From Steinernema hermaphroditum (taxonomy: Eukaryota > Nematoda > Chromadorea > Rhabditida > Steinernematidae): a stretch of 64,000 nt of DNA. The position numbers and the translations under genes were made by a program. Each line of letters opens with the position of its first letter. Within the stretch, counting starts at the first letter, position 1. The DNA is taken from contig CM059623.1 of the NCBI GenBank assembly GCA_030435675.1, forward strand, positions 11,688,092 to 11,752,091. Direction: 5' to 3'. The notes under the pieces were generated by a model that worked only from the letters and a program-made list of their open reading frames with translations, searched no databases and was not told where the DNA came from. Shown one piece after another: positions 1-10,736 of the stretch.

Positions 1-20
1 TTCGTGGTCTTCGTTGCGAA

Positions 21-1444
21 ATGGCCATCGGCGGGCAGTCGACGAATCTATCGACGAAAGTCATAATCGCCATCGCTCTCTTCTTCGCCTGTCAGCTTCT
101 ACTTCTCTGGTCGAATTTCGAAGATCTCGATGAAAAGAAGGCGTCCGTGGAGGCAGCCGTGGCTAGGCTGGAGCGCAGGAAGGATGTGCTACAGAAGAAG
201 ATCATGGATCTCGAGCGTGAATCTTATCGGATAAACAAAACGCTGCTCAGATCGGAGATACTGTGAGTTTACTGCTGTTTTATGTTTCGGTGGAACGCCT
301 CGTGCACGTGCGCTAATTTCGCAAATTGGATTTCGGTAGGTCTGCTTATAATCTCGGCGCGTGACACAACGCTTTTTATGGATAAACTTGGCACTGGAGA
401 CCGCGCCGCCTCTAATCACGTGCCTTTGAAGTTAATATGACGATTCACATGCGCGTTTCGTGCACATTTCTCCTGTGATACTGTCCCATCTGCAAGTTAT
501 TCGTAGCCTTCTTTGATATCTTAGAATTTCAGCCTGAAGGACCGGCTGCCACTACTGAAGAATTCGCGTGATCTCCCGCCGATCTTCTTCATCACGCCGA
601 CGCACTATCGTCCAGCACAGAAGGCCGATTTGACACGCCTCGCCCAAACGCTGAAGTCTGTGCCAAACCTTGTTTGGATCGTCGTTGAGGATGCAGATCG
701 TGTATCTGAAGGAGTTGCCGCTGTTATTAAGTCGTCAGGCCTCCAATACGGTCACCTCCATGCTCAGACTCCGTCGCACCTCAAGCTCAATGCGAGTGAC
801 CCAAACTGGAAAGTTCCCCGAGGCGTGATGCAGCGGAATCAGGCGCTTTCTTGGATCCGCACCAACTTCGCGGCTTCGACAAGAGGAGTTGTCTATTTCG
901 GCGACGATGACAACACTTATGACTGGCGTCTTTTCAACGAGATGCGTTCCATCCGGAATGTTGGTGTTTGGCCAGTTGGAATCGTAGGTGGCCAGCTGGT
1001 AGAGACGCCCCTAGTGAGCGCCGAAAACGGTTTGAAATTGCTCTTCTATGCACGTTTTTCATCTTTCTCTTCTCTAGGATCAGTGATCGGATTCAGCGCC
1101 AAATGGAAACCCGATCGACCGTTTCCTATCGACATGGCTGCGTTTGCTGTCAATGTATCGCTACTGCACTCACATCCGAAGACTGAGTTCTCATACGACG
1201 TTCCGCGAGGATATCAGGTACCATGGATGAGATCATACACTATTCTCATTTTGCTTCTCAGGAGTCAACTTTCCTCGTTGGACTGAATCTCGCACGATTC
1301 GATTTGGAGCCGAAAGCGGTTAACTGTACTCGAGTTTACGTGTGGCACACGAGAACCGAAAATCCCAAACTCATTGCGTCCGATCGTCGCAGATTCCAGC
1401 TGCAAAAAGATTTGACTGAAGTGGAGCGTCATTCTGTGCTCTAG
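21..1444 (+). CDS. Galactosylgalactosylxylosylprotein 3-beta-glucuronosyltransferase (GT43, GlcAT-I/SQV-8-like)
   Basis: Golgi type II enzyme that transfers glucuronic acid from UDP-GlcA onto glycans; the GlcAT-I members finish the proteoglycan linker tetrasaccharide. Four exons join in frame: 21-262, 533-1029, 1078-1217 and 1262-1444 (353 residues, normal for the family). Residues 12-31 form the signal anchor, followed by a coiled stem. Family signatures seen are [19 protein letters not shown], the metal/nucleotide motif [20 protein letters not shown] and the C-terminal [20 protein letters not shown]. The start is the first ATG, 20 nt from the window edge, so upstream exons cannot be excluded. 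Nematodes have sqv-8 plus several glct paralogues and I cannot tell which this is. It is followed on the same strand by a CCDC130-like gene 234 nt downstream, a possible operon. Confidence 0.9.
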
Positions 1445-1544
1445 ATTAATGTATCGATCTCGGTAATGTTGCCATGTTTTTCTCGGGTATTATTGTGCTC
1501 ACTGCCGCAGAAGTGTAGAGTTTATTTATTTGGCCAGTAAATTT

Positions 1545-1671
1545 GGATCCTAAACGTCCAATAAATTTTTTTTATTTTCTTGTTTATGTATCGCTGTAAT
1601 CGTTGGTTGCGGTTAGCTTATTTGTACAGTACAAGAGAGAGTGCAGATGGTTTATTGGACGTTTAGGATCC
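1545..1671 (+). promoter_or_regulatory. Intercistronic 21-bp perfect inverted repeat
   Basis: Arms at 1545-1565 and 1651-1671 are exact reverse complements, separated by 85 nt. The left arm contains AATAAA (1560-1565), the likely poly(A) signal of the upstream glycosyltransferase. The right arm contains GTTTAG, an acceptor-like site just before the next gene's ATG at 1679. In a shared transcript the two arms could pair. The processing role is inference. Confidence 0.55.
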
Positions 1672-1678
1672 AGTGAAG

Positions 1679-2855
1679 ATGGGAGAACGCAAGGGTCAGA
1701 ATCATTACTATCCTCCCGACTTCGACTATCGCGTGCACAAGAACTTGAACCGGTACCATGGCACCCATGCACTTCGAGAACGTGCCCGTAAGATGGGTGA
1801 AGGAATTCTCATCATACGGTTGGTTTCCATGTGACGGCGCTGGATTCTTATGATTGTGGCTTAGGTTCGAGATGCCGTTCAACATCTGGTGCCTCGGATG
1901 TGAAAATCACGTTGGAATGGGAGTCCGTTATAACGCCGAGAAGAAGAAAATTGGCATGTACCATTCAACGCCGCTCTACGAGTTTCGTATGAAGTGTCAC
2001 CTCTGCGACAATCACTACATTATACGAACGGATCCGAAGAATTTCGACTATGAACTCGTAGAAGGGTGTCGACGACAAGAGAAACGATTCGATCCATCAG
2101 AGATAGACAACCTAGCGCCAGTGGACAGAACGTTCAATCAGCAGTTGAATAGCAATGCTATGTTCAAAGTGGAGCACCAGCAGCAGGACGAGAAGAAGTC
2201 TGTCAGCGCGGAAGATCAAATGGCAAAATTGGAGTTCATTCAAGACCGTATGCGCGATGACTTTGCTGCAAACCAAGCTTTGCGCCGAGGGTTCAGGGTA
2301 AGAGCTACTTTCGGCAATAGTGTAAATGGGTATTGAAGCAAGAAAAGCAACACCGGAAAGAATTAAAAGCAGACGAAGACGCAGTACTTGCCAAAACCTC
2401 CCTGCAGATAAAACTTCTGCCTGTAGATCCATCCGATAAGAAATTAGCGAAGCACATGTTGACGGCGAAAGCATCAACCAGTGAGTATATCGCTAGATCG
2501 TGCTCATAATCTTGCTGTCTTCATTGTAGGCCATGAAGAGCACCAAAAGGAAAAAAGAGAGCAGATTGCCGAATCGTCGATCTTCGCGAAATCGAAGAAG
2601 GCTGGTAGTTCGGATATTCCACGAGTGGCTCTCGCGCGCCAACTGAAGCGTTCCAGTGTACCCGACTCTTTCGCGCTAACAGACCCTTCCTCTTCCACAC
2701 CTTGGCCGAAGAAACCGACGCTGACGATGTCGTCGCTCGGCATCGTACCCAAAGCAGCTACAAATCCAACAAGCCCACCTCAAGCAGCCGAAGAAGCCAG
2801 CCCAAGCCTTCCCGCCTCTCTTGTTGCATATGGGTCTTCTTCTGATTCAGACTGA
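1679..2855 (+). CDS. CCDC130: CWC16/CCDC130 (YJU2-related) splicing factor
   Basis: Nuclear protein of the CWC16 family associated with the spliceosome. Exons 1679-1818, 1865-2297, 2339-2480 and 2530-2855 join in frame to 346 residues. The N-terminus MGERKGQNHYYPPDF, the segment IRFEMPFNIWCLGCENHVGMG and a second Cys pair (CHLCDNHY) form the four-Cys zinc-binding core typical of the family. A charged middle and a Ser/Pro-rich tail ending in GSSSDSD follow. One intron is only 41 nt. A TTTAG acceptor lies 12 nt before the ATG, consistent with trans-splicing and, with the same-strand gene 234 nt upstream, with operon membership. Confidence 0.92.
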
Positions 2856-2953
2856 GCCGAACTAGATCAGATTATCACATAAACATATTCTTCATGTTAT
2901 ATAATATAACAACAACGAACTTATAACAACGTAACAACAAAGAAAGGAACGAA

Positions 2954-3911
2954 TTATGGGCGGAAAGAGTTCAGCATGTCCTCTTCCAGAGGGTGCGTCT
3001 TGCCAGGAAGCAAAAGACAGTGGAGGGGCCTTCCCATGTCCATCTCAGCCATTTCGCGGAGAGTGGAGTAAACGATCAACTGATCGTCCCATCCAACGCG
3101 AGCCATGCCGACACACATAGAATCCGCGTTGTAAGAAGGTTCTTCTCCGATCGCCTTCCTTCTGTCCGATATGGTGATGAGTTGATTGGCCGCTTCGGCG
3201 CAAGTCATGTAGCGAGGCGGTTCGTAGATTTTGCGCTTCCTCATCATGTTTTCGACAGTTTGCTCCTTCACTTTTATATCTAAACATTCTCAGTTACACT
3301 CCGAATAAGATAGGCTACGGACCGAGCAAACACAGGGTGTGCAAACCGCGATCCATGTTCGCCTTGATGCGATCGTAGTAAGAATCGGGTTGCCACGAAT
3401 CGGTCCACATAACGATGGAAACCGCTTCCCCGAAGGAGTACAACTGCAACAGCGCACAAATAATCACAAGAAGTGCGCCCAGGAAACAAACCTGCAACCC
3501 GGAGCACCCAACAGCGTTCATAATCGACGCGTTGTGGACAACCCTGACAGGAATCTTCTTCTCCTTACAGCGCAGGACGAGGTCCGAATGAGTGGTTGCT
3601 CCGAATGGGTCGCCGACGACGAGCATAGCCACGTTTTCTTCCGCGGCTCCAGCGAGGATCTCATCTGACCAACAATAAATGCTCATGCTTACTTAACAAC
3701 GCCCACCGGAGTTTTGTTCCACCATATCGCGATCGGCTTCGATGATCTGCTTCTCGAAAGCTGCCTCCAACGCCGACTTGTCCAGGCCATAACACAGGAT
3801 GCTGGTATACGCCTCCAGGTAAATCCGGGTGCAGCTTCTCGCGGCTTCCAAGCCGCGCACGGTAATATCGTTGGCATCGGCCAGTCCAAGACCGATCAGA
3901 TAGAATACCAT
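2954..3911 (-). CDS. DPH5: Diphthine methyl ester synthase (DPH5)
   Basis: Cytosolic SAM-dependent methyltransferase of diphthamide biosynthesis on translation elongation factor 2. The protein starts [20 protein letters not shown], the family N-terminus, and contains [15 protein letters not shown] (cofactor-binding region), [32 protein letters not shown] and IYEPPRYMT. Several short introns interrupt it, including one of 42 nt (3665-3706). The ATG at 3911 directly follows TTTGTTACAG, an acceptor without a matching donor, suggesting an SL site at the start codon. The gene lies 174 nt downstream of PIG-M on the same strand, so the two may be co-transcribed. It looks intact, ending in TAA at 2954-2956. 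Confidence 0.93.
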
Positions 3912-4085
3912 CTGTAACAAACACAAGGTAAACTTCGAACACACTCGGAGGGAAATATAATAGCGAGAACAGCAAACCGACAAGATCAAGCGAAAGCAAT
4001 GTAACCGTAAATAGTTTATTACACGATAAATAAGGAAACGAGGGGATCAGTGAGATCGTTCTGAGAGATGGAGAAGAGATTAAGG

Positions 4086-5823
4086 TCAGTCGTGCTTCAG
4101 CTGCTTCCAGCTAGTATCCTCCTTCCACACGTAATGCTGTATGGTGAAACGGAGGATATACACATTTGAGCCTAACATAAGCAGGGAAGACAACCACATA
4201 AAGATGAAAGAGTTGTAGCCCTGGAACTCCAGAGCATATGCCGCCAACAACCATAGCCCTTGGGAAGCAAGCCAAACGGATAGGAGCTTTGCGCAGTCAC
4301 CACCGCTAATCTAAACAGCGATATTGTTAATTCATAACAGCATGCGTTGATATCAAACCTTGAGTGATCGATGAATGACTGGGATAAAACAGAGATACCA
4401 GATGAAGTACTGCGACGTGCACACCTTGTTGAACGCCACAAACGCTACGGTCGAAATGAACCAGCAAAATGGTAGATCATGGTAAAACCTAGAGTACGCA
4501 AAGTAGGAGAAACAGTGAAGGAATGTTGATCTTACCGAAACGCAAATGCCACCACAAGCAAGCACTGCGGCAAGAAGGCTAACGTGCCAATCAGCCTCAA
4601 GAATGTGGCGTCGCCTCCATAAGAGAGATAGAACAACAGGTGATAGGGAGAGAAATTGTGTCGAATGTCAACCCTCTTGAAATGGTACAGCAGCGACTCG
4701 TCCAGGTACGTCCAGCCATAGATAAAGTAGAAAACAGCGACAAGCGAGCTGCACGAAGCCAAAGCCACGAAGGTGTACAGGTATCCCCTCCAGTTTGACA
4801 CCAGCGCTACTGCGTAGGCTTTCCAAGAGGCTTTTGAAGGTGGTTGCGGCCACTCTGCGAGTGACAAGAAGATGGACGGCAGGTATATTATCGGGTATAT
4901 CTTGAACTGCACGGCCAAACACCCGTAGACCAACGCGGATGCAACGATCTGAAAAACACTGCTGGTGACTGCAATACAGCTTAATCAGTACCCTCTTTCT
5001 TTCGAGCAAATAAAGCGACAGCATAACAGCAGCGCAGATCACAACATCCGCATTTCCTCGGGTGGACACCACGGCGGTGACAGGAAAGAAAAGCCATAGG
5101 GCTAGTGCAGCCGTGCAGCGACTGGAATAGGCCTCATCTCCACTCGTTCCCGCCTGAAAAGCAATTTCGTAGCCAAGCCACCCAACGAGAATGTCGAATA
5201 ACGAAAATATTATTTTCCCTAGAAGGTGATATGAGACAATAAAAATGCTGACGTTAGTAAATGCTCACCGCAGTCGTAGAATAAGACATTCGGGACCATC
5301 ATCCAGCTCAAGATCGGCGTGTACCTGTAGGTGGCTCTCTCGAACGGTGATTTGCCTTGCACGACGAGACGTCCAGCGTCGGAAACGACGTGGTAGTCGA
5401 CATCAGTGAAGCCGACCTGAAACTTTCGCAAGTAAGATCCGAGCAGAAATGCAATTAACAAGGTGTTAATTGTTCAGATATTCAGGCTGAGTTAGTAAAA
5501 GTAATCTGTATGTCTCCAGACACCTCATTTTAAACGTCTCCCGAGAAATCATTGTAAACGTCTACAAGTGTCTCTCCACCGACCGCTAAATGCTGTCTAC
5601 GGTAGACCAAACCGTCTGGAAAACACGTTTCTATCGACATTTTGCCACTGTGTTAACTGTTGGTGCAGGCTAATTAATGTAGACTTACGTTAAAAAAGTA
5701 GTCATGTATGTTGCCGTAGAAAACCAGAATAAGACGCGCAGCCAGTGCGACTTTCAGGACCGTTTGCGGCGACCATTTCTGGAGTTGTTCAGCCGTCCGA
5801 ACAGAATCCGAGCTGGTTCTCAT
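4086..5823 (-). CDS. PIGM: GPI mannosyltransferase 1 (PIG-M, GT50)
   Basis: ER multi-spanning enzyme that adds the first mannose from dolichol-P-mannose to the GPI anchor. Exon 1 (5823-5689) encodes [10 protein letters not shown] and the first membrane segment; exon 2 starts at 5416 with [20 protein letters not shown], carrying the lumenal DXD motif (DVD) expected of PIG-M. Further exons encode hydrophobic helices, including [15 protein letters not shown] and [14 protein letters not shown]. The last exon ends TSWKQLKHD with stop at 4086-4088. An ATTTTCAG acceptor lies 9 nt before the ATG. No frame breaks were seen. It is the likely first gene of a pair with DPH5. Confidence 0.92.
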
Positions 5824-6068
5824 AGGAAACGCTGAAAATGGCTACAGCAATGTCTGCTTAGGGATATCGAGGGAAAGCCGAGCGATACAGGACAACTTCT
5901 TTAGCAGTGCAATGTCATCGTTGCAAGACTCTTCGCCTCGTGGACAATCGACGAAAACGAACAGAGTGCACTGGGCAAACGAAGTAACACAGAATCCGAG
6001 CGAATGATAATCCTTTATCGAATAAAATCAGAAGATGAGATCCTCCTACATATTAAAAAATGCGGAAC

Positions 6069-6506
6069 TTAAGGGCCAGTTATAGTCCCGGAAACGGTTT
6101 TTTTATTTCCGTGTACATAGAAGGAAAGCATAAACTTTAGGACCTTGTCCACTTCATCCTGCCTGAAGGTCAACTGCGGCATTCCCGTGTCATAGCTAGA
6201 ATAATTCGAAATTTCTCGGATACGCGCAAATTTGCGGTCTAAATCCGTCGTTTCTACGTGCAGGGTCGGACTGTTGTCCTCTTTTTCTATCTCTTCGGCA
6301 GTCCACGAAGAGATCATTAAAAGACATTCGATATTCGAATCTCTGATTCGAACTCCAAGTTCATAATAACGACGATTGCGACGGTGGAGGTGGAGTACAT
6401 TCCTCCATGTCCCCTTCTTCAGCCTGCTAGCAAAGGAGGAGGTGAGCGTGCGCGGGTCGAAGAGCTCGACTAAGCGGTCGATGAAGATGTACGGTGCGGT
6501 ATCCAT
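6069..6506 (-). pseudogene. 3'-truncated inverted copy of an MDxVPY-family gene
   Basis: The first ~130 codons (MDTAPYIFIDRLVELF onward) are nearly identical to the start of the + strand gene at 6750 and the - strand gene at 11699. Homology stops after FYVHGN, roughly position 6107, and a short unrelated tail leads to a stop. Its ATG lies 4 nt from the hairpin at 6511, so the TATA-containing upstream region kept by the other two copies is missing. It is probably a non-functional partial inverted duplication. Confidence 0.75.
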
Positions 6507-6510
6507 TTAG

Positions 6511-6651
6511 AAAGTGGCATCGGCCCACTGGCATCGGCCTGATACTCCCTTGCAACTTCCACCCTTGCAAGATGAGCCAATATCTTATTTGGCGCAAGGG
6601 TGGAAGTTGCAAGGGAGTATCAGGCCGATGCCAGTGGGCCGATGCCACTTT
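6511..6651. repeat. 58-bp perfect inverted repeat (hairpin)
   Basis: Arms 6511-6568 and 6594-6651 are exact reverse complements around a 25-nt spacer. They sit between the truncated - strand copy and the + strand copy of the MDxVPY family, so the hairpin marks the centre of an inverted duplication. Confidence 0.9.
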
Positions 6652-6699
6652 CGCATTGGGTAGCTGGCGAAATGGGTAAAAACTTCGCATTTGAAATTC

Positions 6700-6749
6700 C
6701 GTATATAAACCACCATCGCTTTCATTTTGTCCATCAACCATCCTGTGAA
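6700..6749 (+). promoter_or_regulatory. Conserved core promoter of the MDxVPY family
   Basis: The ~80 nt before the ATG, including GTATATAAACCACCATCGCT, is almost identical upstream of the paralogue at 11699 (there GTATATAAACC on the minus strand). The preserved TATA-like element suggests both full-length copies were duplicated with their promoters. Confidence 0.5.
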
Positions 6750-7724
6750 ATGGATGCCGTACCGTACATTTTCATCGATCGGGTGGTCGAGCTCTTCGAT
6801 TCGCTGACGCTCAGCTCCTCCTTGGCTAGCAGGCTGAAGAAGGGGACATGGAGGAATGTACTCCACCTCCACCGTCGCAATCGTCGTTATTATGAACTTG
6901 GAGTTCGAATCAGAGATTCGAATATCGAATGTCTTTTAATGATCTCCGCGTGGACTGCCGAAGAGATAGAAAAAGAGGACAACAGTCCGACCCTGCACGT
7001 AGAAACCACGGATTTAGACCGCAAATTTGCGCGTATCCGAGAAATTTCGAATTATCCTAGCTATGACACGGGAACGCCGCAGTTGACCTTCAGGCAGGAT
7101 GAAGTGGACAAGGTCCTAAAGTTCATGCTTCCCTTCTATGTGTACGGAAACATTAACATCTATTCCCTTTCTGAACCATTTCTTGAGACGCAGTTCCTTG
7201 AGTGCGCCTTTGGGAAGATGTATTTCACTGTTTTGTATCTAGACTACAGCGGAGAAGCCGACAACTTTCTCAAGGAGCACATCGACAACTTTCCTAATTT
7301 GCACTCCGTCGATCTTCGTGGATCTTGGCCCGACACCATTCTGCCACACATGAAGAAGTTCATCTTCCAAAAAGGAAAGTCACTCACGGCAGGATTTACT
7401 TCGCCTATGTTTTCCGGCGACGAGATCGAAGAAATCGTGGAGTTCTGGAAGGAAAACTACGAATATGAGTTCTCCTTATGGTATGTGCCGCGCCCCGATG
7501 ACGAGCAGAGATTTTTGAACCTAATGATACCGTATAAATCCGAAACACACGATGAAGAAGATTATGAAGAAGGCGCTCACTATCTCCTGAACGTACAGAG
7601 GAAGCATATTGTGCATTACAGTTTAATGGACGAAAGAACCATCCTACAGTTTTTGCGATGCTGCTGCGACACCAGTGAAGAATGCTCCTTCAATGAGGAG
7701 CTCCCCAAGCTTCATGCATTTTAA
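6750..7724 (+). CDS. MDxVPY-family protein, unrecognised nematode expansion
   Basis: Intronless ORF of 324 residues from MDAVPYIFIDRVVELFDS. I chose the ATG at 6750 because it aligns with both paralogues and follows a conserved TATA-containing promoter; an upstream in-frame ATG at 6600 lies in the hairpin. The N-terminal ~45 residues resemble the short helical F-box-like start of large nematode families, followed by a divergent repeat-like body (repeated FxxGxIxEIVxFWKxNY-type segment). No signal peptide or membrane segment is visible. About 85-90% identical by eye to the - strand copy at 10737-11699. Function unknown; F-box-like is a guess. Confidence 0.7.
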   Translation: MDAVPYIFIDRVVELFDSLTLSSSLASRLKKGTWRNVLHLHRRNRRYYELGVRIRDSNIECLLMISAWTAEEIEKEDNSPTLHVETTDLDRKFARIREISNYPSYDTGTPQLTFRQDEVDKVLKFMLPFYVYGNINIYSLSEPFLETQFLECAFGKMYFTVLYLDYSGEADNFLKEHIDNFPNLHSVDLRGSWPDTILPHMKKFIFQKGKSLTAGFTSPMFSGDEIEEIVEFWKENYEYEFSLWYVPRPDDEQRFLNLMIPYKSETHDEEDYEEGAHYLLNVQRKHIVHYSLMDERTILQFLRCCCDTSEECSFNEELPKLHAF

Positions 7725-9542
7725 CTGCTGTTAGGGTTATGTATTACTTATACTTATAAACGGTAAACGGATTCTGCGTATTTTAAGATTTGTGTTTGTA
7801 CGGTCTAAGCATCATTTACCGTTAATTTTTGTACAATTAATTATGGAGAACTAGAAGTTCAAATGTCGTCATTGAAATCTTACAAGAAAATTGATGGAAT
7901 GAACGATATGGATTTCGTGAGGTGTTGTTTCGAAAAGGCCGTTTGTCGCCCCACAACATTTTGGCCTATTTTTGGCCATTTTGTATTTGTTAACAATTTG
8001 GCGGCAAGCGGAGCTTGTTTTCTATCTTATCATATGTATTAGGGAATGCATACTGTTTGACTCTGCTTTGGGTTAGTCCCTTCCAAATCAGTTTCGTGGG
8101 ATGCGGGTAACATCACACATTCCAGCGGAGGGTTTATTCTCTTGACGAGCGAAGCGAAAAAATATAACAAAGACACTTTTTCTGAACTTTCAGGACCCTC
8201 CTTCTCTTCACTCCCTGACCAGAAGTAAAGAGCGTCCGGTTCCATAGTTCTTGTTTTTCCGAATGCCTCCGAATGAATGATATTTTTGTAGAATTGTTGA
8301 CTTTGCTGCGCAACGATTACATCGCCGCCAACGCCCCTAAATGGGTCAGGTTTTTGCAAAAAAAGAACGCAGATTTAGGCAAACAGATTCCTATATTCAC
8401 CGCTATAAGACTGACCGAAAACGGTCTATTTACTTTAGTTCTTAACATTCGAATTAGAACTGCCATCAATCAACGCTTTATCAGTTGTGCGTCATCGTCA
8501 TGGACCTGTTTTCTTCCGTAACCCAATTCGATATGCCCTGCTTCTTATCTATTATTATCAGATGGGTGAAAGTAGCAACATACAATGCGGGAAATGTGCC
8601 AGAAACATCGACCACAACGTCGCCCCGACAACCTTGATCGTCGATCACTTCGACGGCTTTTTTGCCCATCGAATTAAGCGAGGACGCCCCGTTTAATGAA
8701 GACTTGGAGAAAGTGTGACCTGGCAGAGGTGAGAAATGACGACATCCTTTGTAGTCGAACGGGTTACGGCTTACACTGAAGAGGACGATGGTGGCGCGTG
8801 AATAAGCAGAGATCAGAGAAAGTAGAAAGTTGCGGAACAGTAATGGTGAGGAAGATCCGTTTCTGGTCCAGTGAAGGTCACGCGACACTTAAAATCGATT
8901 GATTCATGAAGTTACGTGTCCGTGTCACACATAAAATCCACCCCGCAGATAGACATATTAGTGTCTGTCTATCATGCAAACGTTACAGACTATGATAATC
9001 GTTCTGCCAAGCAGACCTCGGTGAAATCGGTCGGTTTCGGACTCCACTTTTCTGCCCGTCTTTCCATCGTTAAAATGCTGTTCATTTAAGAACTCTCGTA
9101 GTAATTTTGTAGACATCAATGATTTTCTTTGACCTTAACGCATCAATGCGTTAAAAAAGTAATCGGGGACCAACAAGACTCATGATAATCATGGTCACAA
9201 AATCATTGGAAACTGGTAAACTGTAAATGTTTCTGTACTGTACAAGAGTAATTCTAATAAACGTGGCTGTGTGCTATTTGGTGCCCATTAGACACTGTGG
9301 TCCAAGTAGCTCTGTGGGTGGTAAGACATCAGTAGCTTACCAGCGGGAAAAAAAAACGCAAATCCCATAAAATAAAAACATGTTCCACCGATACACTTTT
9401 GGATGTAAGTGATTAGAGCTGATACTTATCGAAAAAATTAGCCTGAGCCCCCTGCGGACAAGATCAGTGCTTATAGAGTCGGCTTTAGCCTAATAGTCTA
9501 ACCCGGTAGACAATTCTTGAGGCCATAGTGGCAGCTAACTGG
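7725..9542. other. Intergenic, no supported gene
   Basis: AT-rich sequence. Open stretches on the minus strand at 8039-8359 and 8481-8888 begin with non-ATG codons, lack family motifs and are not bounded by convincing splice sites. I see no RNA gene here. Confidence 0.5.
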
Positions 9543-9611
9543 TCTGTCTCTGTGGCTCATTGCAAGCATGTCTGACTAGTAATCGGTCGTTGCCGGTTCG
9601 AAGCCGGGTCC
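9543..9611 (+). repeat. tRNA-Thr-like sequence (degenerate; possible SINE head)
   Basis: It starts CTGTCTCTGTGGCTCATTGC, has an anticodon-like loop CTAGTAA and a T-arm-like GCCGGTTCGAAGCCGGG. The acceptor stem does not pair, so it is not a functional tRNA. The same 5' block recurs at 26129, pointing to a tRNA-derived short repeat family. Confidence 0.45.
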
Positions 9612-9827
9612 ATATTTTGTCTGGTTGTCTGAAACCGATCGTTCCTCGGTGATCATTCCGTCTAGACTTTGAGCTATTTCCGGTTAAACTGGAGTACCGT
9701 ATAAAAAAGCGATCTTCTATGTGACTCCACTTTCTGTGACTTCCATCAAAGACTCTGAATTAGCAACATTTTCAACTCTATCACTTATTCAACTCAAATT
9801 TTAGCATTTCAGTCATTTGAGTCTCGA

Positions 9828-10401
9828 ATGCCATTTTCGAAAAATAGATCGTTCGATGCATCGCCCAGAAACTACAATAATGTTGTTTTATCATTGTGGC
9901 GCCCGTTTTCCATCTACCATCTCGAGCAGTTGTTCAAAGAAGCGTCCCCTACATTCCTAATCGCTCCACAAAAAGTTATTTTCTTCTGCCGCCCGCCACT
10001 CCCCAACAGGTTCGCGCGTTTGTTTACGCCTCCGCGGCGCTCGAACACCGCTTGTACTCCCGAGTTCTTAAGTCATCGGCTAACCCGAAAAGAGTCACTT
10101 CGACCTAGAATAATGTTTTCGTTCTTCCGTCCCGCTTTCGGTTCTTTCGACAGCGATTCCGAGGAAGAGCACTCGTTGCCGTCGCATGCGAGAAAGTTCA
10201 GTTGGAAGGGAGACAACCCTCGGTAGGTGTGCCGTCGCAGAAGGGAGAATTTAGTGCACAGCTTCCAGGGTGTCAGGATCGGAGCGGTGGCCGAAAAGTG
10301 AAAAGTTTCGGCCTCCCGTTCGGACAGTTAGACCCAGAGAAGTTTCTAGTGGATCTCAAACGTCGCAAGAGTCTGCGGATTTCAAAAGACATCGGAGTTG
10401 A
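9828..10401 (+). CDS. Small two-exon hypothetical protein
   Basis: Exons 9828-10222 and 10269-10401, joined over a 46-nt GT-AG intron, give an open frame of 175 residues. An acceptor-like GCATTTCAG lies shortly upstream of the ATG. The second half is hydrophilic: an acidic stretch FDSDSEEEHS, then basic Arg/Ser-rich sequence ending DFKRHRS. A shorter start at 10113 (MFSFFRPAFGSF) is equally possible. I recognise no domain. Support is the in-frame splice and the composition only. Confidence 0.4.
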
Positions 10402-10453
10402 AAGGACAGGAGATAGAGATAATTTCTGGTGCAATGCTCTCAGCAATCCATAA

Positions 10454-10736
10454 AAGTGCTATTTTCGATATATGTGTGTTTTAGAATCTCTAGAATGACC
10501 TTGAAGTTTGGAAGTGCCATTACTTGGAACTATGAATTATGAACTTAGGGAGAGGAGATCGGTCTGCTAGACATCTTTGTCTCATTTGGCAGCTGACGGG
10601 TCATTTAGACGAAGAGCCTCTGATTGACTGGTAGATTGACTGGACCATAGACAGAGAAGTCAGGCTACATGGCCCCTATGACCGGGTATTTATTATTTTT
10701 TCAACTCCAAGGATCACATATAGGAACACACAATAA
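10454..10736. other. Intergenic, nothing recognised
   Basis: Short spacer downstream of the two convergent genes; no motif of note. Confidence 0.5.

Noticed and set aside
8039..8888. Two minus-strand open frames of 106 and 135 codons
   Set aside because: Both open with non-ATG codons, have no recognisable motif and no convincing splice links.
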